Source: Hysterangium stoloniferum
Taxonomy: Eukaryota; Basidiomycota; Agaricomycetes; Hysterangiales; Hysterangiaceae
Length of the DNA stretch: 64,000 nucleotides
Assembly (NCBI GenBank): GCA_015178975.1
Contig: WHVD01000044.1
Location: 310,001-374,000, forward strand
Reading direction: 5' to 3'
Shown here: positions 42,455-52,965 of the stretch, piece after piece
Numbering within the stretch: position 1 is the stretch's first letter
How the letters are laid out: each line of letters opens with the position of its first letter
Position numbers and translations under genes: made by a program
The notes under the pieces: model-generated
The model's input: the letters and a program-made list of their open reading frames with translations, nothing else
What the model was told of the DNA's origin: nothing
Databases searched by the model: none

Positions 42455-45240
42455 GGCAGTTTACGAGGAATTGGTGCACGGACCAAATATATGCAGAGCA
42501 GTGACCACCCTTAACAGACCAAACTTTCCATTTCGCGCTTTCAGGTCAAATCTGGGTAAGGGAAGGTAAAAATTCCGCGCTTTAAAGTGGGATGGAAATT
42601 AGTGAATGAATAATACACGACCTGTCATTACATACATGTAATTGTTAAACATTGAATGATCTTGATGTCTCGATGACGCGAAATACTATCAGTACTATGC
42701 AAGAGATCCACAATTGACGACAGAGGACGGGTAGACAATCCGGGGAGGTCTCGCATATCGGGCACACATGCTAGATTACGGTAGTATTGATCAGAATAAG
42801 AGGGAAAAAAAGAGGGAATGGGAATGCTTTGAACTGGGATTGGAAGTGACTCACGCAGCGTTGGTTGCTTCGACAGTCCTATGGCCGCATGTATTGTAGC
42901 CCTGACGAGAGGGAGAAACTCCCCTGTGGAGATTTAAGACAGATCCTTTGACAAGATTTATTGGATCACCTTGTTCTGAAAATTTCCCCAGGGCCGATAC
43001 TGCGCTTGATCGAACGTCAGACTCAGAATGCTTCAACAGTGCAACAATGTCGGGAATGACACCCGCAATGGCGGCTCGAAATTCGGCTGTGGTTACATGT
43101 CATCTGGATTCCCGTCTCATTGTCACACACCGCACCTTGCTCTGAAACTTTCCCCAGGGCCGATACTGCGCTTGATCGAACGTCAAACTCAGAGTGCTTC
43201 AACAGTGCAACAATGTCGGGAATGACACCCGCAATGGCGGCTCGAAAGTCAGCTGTGGTCAAATGTCAGCTGGATTCCCATCCTATTGTCACATACCGCA
43301 CCTTGCTCTGAAACCTTCCCCAGGACCGATACTGCGCTTGATCGAACGTACCACTCAGAGTGCTTCAACAGTGCAACAATGTCGGGAATGACACCCGCAA
43401 TGGCGGCTCGAAATTCGGCTGTGGTCAAATGTCAGCTGGATTCCCATCCTATTGTCACATACCGCACCTTGCTCTGAAACCTTCCCCAGGACCGATACTG
43501 CGCTTGATCGAACGTACCACTCAGAGTGCTTCAACAGTGGAACAATGTCGGGAATGACACCCGCAATGGCGGCTCGAAATTCGGCTGTGGTCAAATGTCA
43601 GCTGGATTCCTATCCCATTGTCACACCGCACCTTGCTCTGAAACCTTCCCCAGGACCGATACTGCGCTTGATCGAACGTACCACTCAGAGTCCTTCAACA
43701 GTGCAACAATGTCGGGAATGACACCCGCAATGGCGGCTCGAAATTCGGCTGTGGTCAAATGTCAGCTGGATTCCCATCCTATTGTCACACAGCGCACCTT
43801 GCTCTGAAACCTTCCCCAGGGCCGATACTGCCCTTGATCGAACGCGCGAGTTAGAGTCCTTCAACAGTGCAACAATCTCGGGAATGACACCCGCAATGGC
43901 GGGTCGAAATTCGGCTGTGATCAAATGTCAGCTGGATTCCCATCCCATTGTCACACACCGGACCTTGCTCTGAAACCACCCCCACGGCCGATACTGCGCT
44001 TGATCGAACGTCAAAGTCAGAATCCTTCAACAGTGCAACAATGTCGGGAATGACACCCGCAATGGCGGGTCGAAATTCGGCTGTGGTCAAATGTCAGCTG
44101 GATTCCTATCCCATTGTCACACCGCACCTTGCTCTGAAACCACCCCCAGGGCCGATACTGCGCTTGATCGAACGTCAGAGTCAGAATCCTTCAACAGTGC
44201 AACAATCTCGGGAATGACACCCGCAATGGCAGGTCGAAATTCGGCTGTGGTCAAATGTCAGCTGGATTCCCATCCCATTGTCACACACCGGACCTTGCTC
44301 TGAAACCTTCCCCAGGGCCGATGCTGCGCTTGATCGAACGCGTGAGTTAGAGTTCTTTAACAGTGCAACAATCTCGGGAATGACACCCGCAATGGCAGGT
44401 CGAAATTCGGCTGTGGTCAAATGTCAGCTGGATTCCCATCCCATTGTCACACACCGGACCTTGCTCTGAAACCTTCCCCAGGGCCGATGCTGCGCTTGAT
44501 CGAACGCGTGAGTTAGAGTTCTTTAACAGTGCAACAATGTCGGGAATGACACCCGCAATGACGGCTCGAAATTCGGCTGTGGTCAAATGTCAGCTGGATT
44601 CCCATCCTATTGTCACATACCGCACCTTGCTCTGAAACCTTCCCCAGGACCGATACTGCGCTTGATCGAACGTACCACTCAGAGTGCTTCAACAGTGCAA
44701 CAATGTCGGGAATGACACCCGCAATGGCGGCTCGAAATTCGGCTGTGGTCAAATGTCAGCTGGATTCCCATCCTATTGTCACATACCGCACCTTGCTCTG
44801 AAACCTTCCCCAGGACCGATACTGCGCTTGATCGAACGTACCACTCAGAGTGCTTCAACAGTGCAACAATGTCGGGAATGACACCCGCAATGGCGGCTCG
44901 AAATTCGGCTGTGGTCAAATGTCAGCTGGATTCCCATCCTATTGTCACACAGCGCACCTTGCTCTGAAACCTTCCCCAGGGCCGATACTGCCCTTGATCG
45001 AACGCGCGAGTTAGAGTCCTTCAACAGTGCAACAATGTCGGGAATGACACCCGCAATGGCGGCTCGAAATTCGGCTGTGGTCAAATGTCAGCTGGATTCC
45101 CATCCCATTGTCACACACCGGACCTTGCTCTGAAACCTTCTCCAGGGCCGATAGTGCGTTTGATCGAACGTACCACCCAGAGTCCTTCAACAGTGCAACA
45201 ATGTCGGGAATGGCACCGACCATACCTCTCGGGAATCTAG
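39999..45240 (-). repeat. Array of 29 tandem 166-bp exon-intron units
   Basis: Fifteen units (39999-42454) and fourteen units (42970-45240), separated by about 515 bp of other sequence. Unit spacing is 166 bp, or 164 bp where the intron lacks two bases (for example near 41480, 41810, 43620 and 44110). Each unit has a 117-nt exon coding 39 residues of the pattern AEFRAAIAGVIPDIVALLK. An inter-helix loop and VRSSAVSALEKVSEQ follow. The intron starts GTGCGG or GTCCGG and ends GACCACAG, with a CTGAC or ATGAC branch-like site. The 166-bp period is not a multiple of three, so the frame stays open only if the introns are removed. Confidence 0.92.
42455..42627 (-). promoter_or_regulatory. Short intergenic region before HEAT gene 2
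   Basis: Only 173 bp separate the stop of gene 1 from the ATG of gene 2. On the minus strand it holds AAAGCGCGGAATTTT, then GAAAGCGCGAAATGG (a TTTCGCGC, E2F-like core), then CATATATTT about 45 bp before the ATG. It could be a compact promoter. The alternative is that genes 1 and 2 are one transcription unit and this is an intron. Confidence 0.35.
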
Positions 45241-47171
45241 CTGAACACCGATGCATATTATATTGTACTTCTCCTCCACTTGGCATTTTCTTACCACATT
45301 CCACTAGTAATTGTTCTACAGAAACATCTGCTTTTTTAACCCTTTTCTTCATCCACTCTTTTCCTTTTCCTGTTGGGATAATAATCAGGTACATGTGTTT
45401 TGACTCATGGTATACGCAGTTTACCTGCCATTAAACCTTTTTCTTTCAGCATTTTCCGGCAATCCGCTGTCCATTGATCAGTTTCTTTGCCGGAGCCATG
45501 GAAAAAATCCTTACAAAGATCCCAATATGCTAATATTAACCGTTCGCAGGTTACATCTAAGCCCTTCTTTTCCGACAGTGCTCCATCAATAGCCGCCGCC
45601 ATTAACGTCCTTCGCTCGTATGGTGCTGCACCCATAGTGGCCACCGTTTCAATTTGTCGTTCTGTCGGCACCTCTAGGTTACCGTCATCCATGTTTACCC
45701 AAATACCAATGTGAACCGCCCAACCCAATGTCTTCACGCAAGGATTTAAATTATCCAACCGATGTAATGGTCTCCCAACATGTAGGAGTCTTTTGAAGGG
45801 CGTAAGGTACTCTTTGTTCATGAGTTTGTCTGTTGGCGGCAATAGGACTCGTGACATTGCAAGGAGAGAAACCTCCGCAAGCGCTGCATCCCGTATAGTG
45901 ACGACGCCTGCGGTAAAGTGAAAGCAGTTCTCCAAAGTTTTGCATAATTTCTCCGTGACGGCTAGTTTACACAAGGCAATCCGCAACTGTTGACATTGTT
46001 TAGCACCCGCTACAGCCCTAAGTGCCTCCTTAAGTGCCTCCTCCGATGTGGAGTTTGCAATCATCCATGCCAGGATATCAGCTTCAAGTTCGGCCCGTGG
46101 AGGCCTGCCATGCAATTCGGCGAAGAACCGAGCAAGGCTTTCTAGCCATTCAGAAATTCCGAATGTGTACGTCCTTGTCTGTGGCGAAGACCCACAGTAG
46201 TCTGAGGTGGACGAGTCATACTTTGCGCTTGCAGACACGACTGGGAAAAACCGTGACGCTGTTGTCTGAAAGGGACAAGCGGGGGAAAACAAGGGAAAAA
46301 CCGTGCCGAGTGCATATAGCACGACTGCAAATATGGTCAAAAAAAGCATAAGAACGCCCAAAGCTACACTGTTATTCCACGTGAATAAGACGAGACCTGC
46401 CGAGAAAAGGAAGAGAGCTATTTGAATCAAAAGCGGGATTCCAGTAACAACTGACTCGAGGCGCCATTGCTGTGCTCTCTTAACACGAAGGAGACGTTGG
46501 CATGCATCACTTGAGCGACTTCCAGGGGACACCGGAATATACTTCGCCAACCATTCTCTTGCAAGTACAGCACAAAGAGCACTGAAGAGAGTCAGACCGA
46601 GACTAGTGAACCACAAATAGTTAACAATAAGGGATGATTTGGAGACTTCAAGAGGCTGAGAGGTAGGTACAGCGAAGTGATTTTGAAGCGCCTGAAGGAT
46701 TTCCTGAACAGGATCTACCTGCAAATCCTTCCTACTTTCGATCAGGAACGCGGTAAGAATCGCTCCGAACAAACCCGCCTGAAAAACTGTGAATTAATTG
46801 AATATCAATGAAGGAGAACGTATTCAACATACAAATATTAGAAGCTCGTCGACACCAACTTGCAATGAAGTGGCAAGCTCTTTGTCCTCTTTTTCCGTTT
46901 CCTTCAGATATAATGACCATATGGTTGAATCGGATTCAACGTGCTTGCTATAGGGGTTATCGTCCTCGCTTTCTAAGCCATTATCACCACTGTATGCCGC
47001 CTCGGTTGGGCTTGAGGGAACATTAGTAGACAAAGGTTGACGGTTAGTCGTTCCTTGTTCCTCTGCTTGTGTGCCTCAGTTTAGAATAAGTGTAAACTTT
47101 GATTTAATACCTGAGACAAACGGTATCTGTGATTCGGCGCAACTAAGGTCTTGTGCATACTGCGAAGACAT
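42628..47171 (-). CDS. DUF6535-like membrane domain plus HEAT-repeat protein, gene 1
   Basis: Predicted exons: 47171-47111, 47065-46833, 46778-45425, 45369-45124, thirteen 117-nt HEAT exons (first 45074-44958, last ending 42970) and a final exon 42923-42628. The sum is 3,711 nt, an intact frame of about 1,236 residues. Exon 2 has WSLYLKETEKEDKELA. Exon 3 starts AGLFGAILTAFLIESRK and holds three likely membrane helices (LIVNYLWFTSLGLTLFSALC; IPLLIQIALFLFSAGLVLF; LGVLMLFLTIFAVVLYALG). This is the layout of the basidiomycete DUF6535 family. Exon 4 carries the first HEAT repeat. All introns after exon 3 are phase 1. The likely role is a membrane-anchored receptor or scaffold; the function is unknown. 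The last exon may hide one more intron (GTGAGT near 42852), which would keep the same frame. Confidence 0.78.
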
Positions 47172-48574
47172 TGTCTGAGTCAGTTGGGGGCTTCAAACGC
47201 CAACAACAGCCAATATGTATGTGCTCCATTTCAATAAGCCCCCGAAGTGCACGAGAATCACATTAGCTATAATCAATTCGGTATAGCCGACGAGTGACGC
47301 GCGTTAACCAAACCTTATTTGCCATCAATTAATTATCCTTTCTATTTCTACCGCAACCAACGTCGTCCATTGCTGGTAACCTTTTAGGCTGTACTTTTTG
47401 TAGAAGACTGTACATGATTTTGTAGATGGTCTTGTGGCAAACTTGACAGTTTTTGTAGAACTTTTAGTGTGACAGCTTCTCTATTCAGATTTTAGACGCA
47501 GGTTTATTCAAAGAGGACGTCGGGTATTGATAATGTATAGAGTTTTTACAAATCAAACTAAAGAGAGTTTAGGGTTTACTCAACGCTGTCCATGACGCAC
47601 TTTCCCTATCGACACGTGCATACGCCAGATGCCTCGCAGTCGGGTCGTAAAAACCACCTCTCAAGGGGTTTATATTTTCTGTACGTCTGTTCCTTCCTTT
47701 GGTTAGCGTGGCATTGGTCATCTCTTCTAGCACCGTGACCTTCTGTACGGTTACTGGGCACTCAAGTCTCCTACAGCCGTCAGAAAGTACGATTGAAAGT
47801 TATCTTTCCCATGGCCAAGACTCCGTCGCTTGTACATACTTCTTACGATCCAATTTATGAGTTGCACTACTTAAGTAATGAGAATTGCCATATGCTGTCG
47901 CTGTTTGCGGTTTGCAAAGTGTGTCAGTGACATCAGCCCGAGCACTTTCTCTGACAGAGACAGAGATCGCGAATTGGAGCCCAGTAATGGACTGCGCCGA
48001 TTGATTGCATGTCGAAAGATACTGTCTTTCAATGTTTGTATCTAGCCCAGGGATGGTATTCCGTTTTCGGTTATCTGGCGACATTGCTGGCAGATTTGTC
48101 ATTAGCGTTCGACAAGCACTTTGATCCCGAGTCCCGCGATCGCGGGCATACTTCACAATTCCTAGTTCCATCTAAAACCGAAGAATTCAAGACACTACTC
48201 CCTTTATATGGGACAAGATACGTTGTAGAGAGATAACATGTTGACGTGGCAATACCCGTGTCACGCCACTGTCACCTCTTCATACTTTTCACCACATGCG
48301 AATATTCCGACTGAGCTATCTGCCGATCGGGTGCTGATGATGTTTGCACTAAAAGTGTGTGCAACTTTGGCTCTTCATATCGTGGCACAGTGAGGGTCCC
48401 GATGGGTTTTGTAGTGATATATGACCGGAAGTCTCGCCAAGGGGTAGGTGTGTCGATCCTCGTATTTATACATTTGCTGTTTGCTAATGTATACGTTTTT
48501 GTCCATAGATATTGCCCATCGCACGTCATTCCTCCCCTTGGCGATGTAGCCTTCACAAATATTCCAAGCGCTCA
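47172..48574. other. Intergenic region, no gene recognised
   Basis: About 1.4 kb upstream of HEAT gene 1. The first 150 bp should hold its promoter, and TATTGGCTGTTG (minus strand, about 47203-47214) contains a CCAAT-box-like inverse. The short open frames here show no family features, and I do not support any of them as genes. Confidence 0.4.
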
Positions 48575-49640
48575 ACAAGATGAACTTGAGAGCTAGCATG
48601 GTTTGGAGAATCCGATGTCAGCTATCCAACCTTCATCAATTGTAACAGATTACACTTTCTCCTCATCTATGGTTCGCCCTTTGTACTTGTCTTTTTTCTT
48701 GGTTCCCTTTACTGTTCCCTATAACCGTGGCCTCTTCACTCCATTCTACTTTGACATACGTGGCTATTATTGTGGCTCCATTATATCTCGCCATTGGATT
48801 ACAGTGACTTCGCTTCTGGCTTCATCGTCGTTGATCCCCCTCCGCTGCACGTTCCTTTCTAACATTTGTCACGTCTGTCAAGAATTTCACACACGCCATG
48901 TTCCTCGCGCAACATTTCACTTTAAGCTCACCTAACCCTCCTTACGAAGACAATCTATGTTCGATGCTATAATTTCGCTCTGAACCCACTCTCATGACGA
49001 CGGCTGGTACTCAGTTCTCCCAGCCGCGAAGATGCCTCGATCCGGACGGTTGTTGAACCATGTACCGTCATACAAGTATCAGACTGTCATTCTTGCCACT
49101 AGGTTAAATAAGACGATGGGGGAAAACTTAGTGCGTATGGAGCCTATTTGAGGCAATTTTTGAACGAATGACGATGCTGACGTTTACATTTATGACAGAA
49201 ATACGGCGGATTATACACTCTGTGTGTGTATCTTAAACCTGAAGTCGATTTATTACGTGGCCCTGCGCCAAACACCGCGCCACGATTGCCCACGATGATA
49301 TTGAGGGACGGTGAAGGACGATGTCGTTCTATGGATATGTCTGAATCTAGTATGGAGAGGAGCAAGTGCTGGACCATGGACATGCGCCATTTTTACGGTT
49401 AAAGATAGGTATGACGATCGCGACTGCGACGTACTCGTTGACTATCTTGGCATCGATACTAATGACCTTTGTTTACATTCAGCACTAAATATGGCTGTCC
49501 TCAGCGGCTTCTACTGCATGTACCTCTTTCCTGCTACGTTCCTAAGCGTAACAACCTACCCCATTCTCCATGCCGGAAACAGCTCAAGGCCAGCAATAAT
49601 GCGTGGTCGAACGCGCATATCTCTTTGACCTAGCTTCGGG
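48575..49640. repeat. Decayed duplicated segment, copy 1
   Basis: Begins ACAAGATGAACTTGAGAGCTAGCATGGTTTGG and contains ATATCTCGCCATTGG, GATATGTCTGAA and TAATGACCTTTGTTTACATT. The same words in the same order recur at 50276-50760 with many differences and deletions. No intact reading frame remains. It could be a decayed gene family or an unclassified mobile element. Confidence 0.6.
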
Positions 49641-50275
49641 CGTGGCCCCTACAACTTGACAATAAGAAGACGTCGGATAATGGGTGTGGGTTATGACAAA
49701 TTGTCTGACCATACAATTTTAATTAACACTTGCTCACCTAGATGCAGTGTTTCAACATATCTGGAGAATGTAGAGTACGATTAGCGCGTATCTCCAATGG
49801 ACTCGGTTACTACAACCTATCTATATGCGGTAAAGAGCCCGGATATTAAACAATCTCATAGGAAGTTCACTATTGTGCACTTGTTCTACGTATCACGAAG
49901 CAAAGGGATTTTCTCATAAGTATCATCTCTAGCTGTTTCCTATTGAACTAATCTCTTTAACGCGACTTTCCCATACGCAGAACTTGAACGCCAGATTAGG
50001 GGAACTATGGAACCTACGCCACCTCGAGACCGCGCCGTGACAGCCACGTTCCCTCTACTTCCTTTCCTTTGACTCCAATGCAACCTTTTACCCTGTCCCA
50101 TTGAGATCTGTCCCGGCGGCCCTTAGCGCAGCGGTCACAGTAGGCGATGTTTTAGAGGGTATCTATTACAACTGATTGCGACATCTCGCAGGGTGCACTT
50201 GTTAACACCAGGAAGCGCATCAGGGCAGTCGTCGCTCCGCCGTTGCAAACTGTAGTTGACATAGTGACCACTCGA
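49641..50275. other. Unassigned interval between duplicated segments
   Basis: About 635 bp in which I see no gene, repeat or RNA that I can support. A stretch CCCTTAGCGCAGCGGTCA near 50130 looks a little like the start of a tRNA, but no matching B box follows. Confidence 0.4.
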
Positions 50276-50760
50276 CAAGATGAACTCGAGAGCTAGCTAG
50301 CTAGCATGGTTTGGCAACTCTAGCGCCAGCTGTCTGTCCTTCGCTATGTCTAAGCTATTATGTGTCCCCCTTCTCATATACCCATTTGTCCTTTGAACTT
50401 GTCTTCTCTTGGTCAACCTGTTGCCTGTCAGCATGACATCCTCTTCACTGCATTCTCTTTCAACACACGGGGCTAAGAAGTACACACCGTTATATCTCGC
50501 CGTTGGGTTGCTGTGACTTGGCTCAAAGGGTCAAGACCGACATTGTCGTGATATGTCCGAACTTAAGGGTAGAAAGCCACGAGCGCTAGTCTGTGGATAT
50601 GCTCTAAGATTGCGGTTAAGGATAGTTATGACCATCGTGACTGCAACATGTTCGCTGGTCATCTTGACATCAACCGTTAATGATCTTGACTTCTGTTTAG
50701 CACTAAATGTAGGCGCCTTCAATGACTCCTGCCGCATATACCTCTTGCATTGCTTTAGCC
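50276..50760. repeat. Decayed duplicated segment, copy 2
   Basis: Begins ACAAGATGAACTCGAGAGCTAG and shares CATGGTTTGG, TATATCTCGCCGTTGG, GATATGTCCGAAC and TTAATGATCTTGACTTC with 48575-49640 in the same order. Identity is moderate, so the duplication is old. It continues directly into the better-conserved repeat 50745-51003. Confidence 0.6.
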
Positions 50761-51003
50761 CTTAAAACTTGTATTATGATCTCCCATTGCTGCCTGTTTT
50801 TTGGCACATATGTTTATCTTCTTGCAACAATATTCCTTCGGCCAGTTGGGGTAGTTCAAAATTGTCATCCACTTCATCAGATCAAAGGTAGGTGCCAGCT
50901 CGTGTTGAGTTTTATTCTGACATAAAATGGAGGATGAATCAATAATAAAGATATACACCATCCTGACGGAAATGATGGGCGATGGTGGGTGACAGCAATA
51001 TCT
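50745..51003. repeat. About 260-bp repeat, copy 1 of 2
   Basis: TTGCTTTAGCC to GACAGCAATATCT, well conserved with 52966-53217. Shared stretches include GTTTATCTTCTTGCAACAAT, GGTAGTTCAAAATTGTC, TTCATCAGATCAAAGGT and AAAGATATACACCATCCTGA. No coding capacity is shared, and the unit type is unknown. Confidence 0.8.
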
Positions 51004-51186
51004 AATGCAACGTCTGCTCCATAAACTTAGAGCTGAACATAGGAAGGTGCCTGACTATGGAAGAGTCTACTGAACTCTGGTAAATAAATATTTTTTACAT
51101 CTCAGAATTATACAGCTAGACATGATGGAAAAATGCTTAATGGGTTTGTTATTAAAGATAGTATGAGTTGACATATTGTAATACAC

Positions 51187-51731
51187 TGTTAGGACCTGTT
51201 CCCGGATGTTTTCAATATCTGACTTCTGATATCTGACTACGGAACATCATAGTTACCGTATCATCCGCGTTCTTCCCTTGTTCTGCATTTGGTAATTTGT
51301 CTGTTGACAAGTATTCACTCGTTTGTTTATTGTATTCCCGTTTTGGAATATTGTCTCCCTAATATGTCTTATTGTATTTCCATTTTAAGAACATTTCTGT
51401 TTCCATCTTATTATGGTCTTAGTTTGTAGTACAATAACGAGTAGACTTATCTTAGTTTCCGCAAATTTGTACTTTACCTCAGATCTGATATCGACTTAGT
51501 TTCTTATTCCTTCTCCCATCTTTCTGTACGCTCGATATTCAGAACTCTTCGGAACTCTGAATATCCGTATCTTCCATTGTAAGTCTCACCTCTGAAATTA
51601 AGGACTTTGAGCGTTTGCGTAGAGGCACAGCACATAAGCTGAAGCCGACGTCCTGACCCTATCCGATAGTTCCCGACTTCCCAGTGACTTTCCGATAGTT
51701 CCGGAATAAGTTCCTGACACAGCACTTAACA
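51187..51731. repeat. Solo LTR, 545 bp, related to LTRs C and D
   Basis: Starts TGTTAGGACCTGTTCCC, ends GCACTTAACA, and is flanked by the perfect duplication TACAC (51182-51186 and 51732-51736). The sequence ATAAGCTGAAGCC at 51633-51645 is shared with the LTRs of chromovirus C (16531-16543) and D (36599-36611). It is a different, smaller Gypsy-type family. Confidence 0.85.
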
Positions 51732-51736
51732 TACAC

Positions 51737-52743
51737 AATCTACAAGGGTTTAATAGACTTGTAAAAGAGTACTTGTGTGTCAATCAATGTGTCAGTTAGT
51801 GAACCATCTGCTGACATGATAGGTTGGTGATAGTTTAGGTGTACATGGCCCACAATTTGCATTTTCATATAAAGGGGTAAAGGAGATGACCTGCTGCTAG
51901 GAGAAGGGCATTTCATCATCATTTCCCACATTTTTTTGATCAGGTCCAAGTTTAATCCTTGTCCCAGATTCACTTAGGTAGCTGTAAATAATTTACCCAC
52001 CTTATTCCAAATTTTAATTGTATTAAATAAGGACAACATCAATGCTCACATGTCTGGCTCCAATACTGTATCTGGCCACACAGGGTCATTTATCCAACTG
52101 GGCTCCACATTATAAGAAGTACATAACTGCACATCCAGGACAGGTCCCCTTGAGGGCCCAGAAATATAATGTGGAGAAATAACTTCAAACAAGAATAGGC
52201 CTAGACGGGTCTATATCTCCAGGGTGACTAAATTACTGTCAGACACTACATTAATAAAGGGTAAGTGAGACATAAAAATCCTGAGACATTTCCACAACCA
52301 CCCTGTCCCCAGTTGAGTTACTATTGTCACGAAGGGTTTAACATCATTGATAAATGGACTTCCATGCTTACTGATCATCAAATTGTGTGCAGGGATGCCC
52401 TCAATCACACTTTTCTCTATGCAAAGTGGAGCATATACTCTCCATGTATCAGATGAAAGTGAACCCCACTGTAAGACTAGTATCTGCTGCAGGTGCAGAC
52501 AAACACTAGAATGAGTGATAGGGAATAAACCACTACTGTATTGAAATCCACATGTACATAATATATACTGGTGGAGAACAATAGAATGTGAGCAACAATG
52601 GGATGTGGACTACAATGGAATGTGGACAACAATAGAGCTAACTATTACCAAATCACAGTGTAGGGAGTCTCACTCTGTTACACCACCACCCCCAGCTGAA
52701 AGGCCTGACAATAATGTGTGCTAGCGAAGCCACAAAGTTTAAT
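51737..52743. other. Unassigned decayed sequence
   Basis: About 1 kb without an intact gene. Short minus-strand frames (51740-51973 and 52211-52408) have protein-like composition but no motif that I recognise. It may be part of an old mobile element. A short AATGTGGACTACAATGGAATG-type direct repeat lies near 52595-52630. Confidence 0.4.
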
Positions 52744-52789
52744 GTGGCTGTGGAAAAGGGCAGGACAGGGGCTCAGTGATAGGCTGGTT
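52744..52789 (+). pseudogene. 46-bp relic of a Tc1-like transposase
   Basis: TGTGGAAAAGGGCAG, a four-base difference, then GGGGCTCAGTGATAGGCTGGTT is nearly the same as 2898-2942 of the first Tc1-like transposase (region coding VWKRAEEGLSDRLV). No inverted repeats accompany it. It is a tiny fragment, perhaps from repair or incomplete loss of an element. Confidence 0.75.
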
Positions 52790-52965
52790 CTTTCTCAGCT
52801 CACCCATCAGTAGTTCAAGCCTGCTCCCGCCTAGAATCCATGTCGGAGTATTGCATCGCTCCGAGTGATAAATTTACCACACCGTTGGAAATCGATCATT
52901 GTCTATGTTTCTTTACAGAGGGCTTCGCTTCTGATTGCTGTGCCAATTTCCTGGGCATAGTACCA
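52790..52965. other. Short unassigned interval
   Basis: No gene seen. The words AGAGGGCTTCGCTTCTGATTGCTGT weakly resemble GTGACTTCGCTTCTGGCTTCAT at about 48803, so it may be a third, poorly kept copy of the duplicated segment. Confidence 0.35.

Noticed and set aside
40047-45434. Dozens of + strand frames of 63-108 codons over the HEAT array
   Set aside because: They are antisense shadows of the repeat units. The minus strand gives HEAT repeats with consistent splice borders, whereas the + strand frames match nothing and stop at each unit.
50125-50200. Possible tRNA (CTTAGCGCAGCGG resembles an A box)
   Set aside because: No B box of the GGTTCGANTCC type follows at the right distance and no acceptor stem can be paired.
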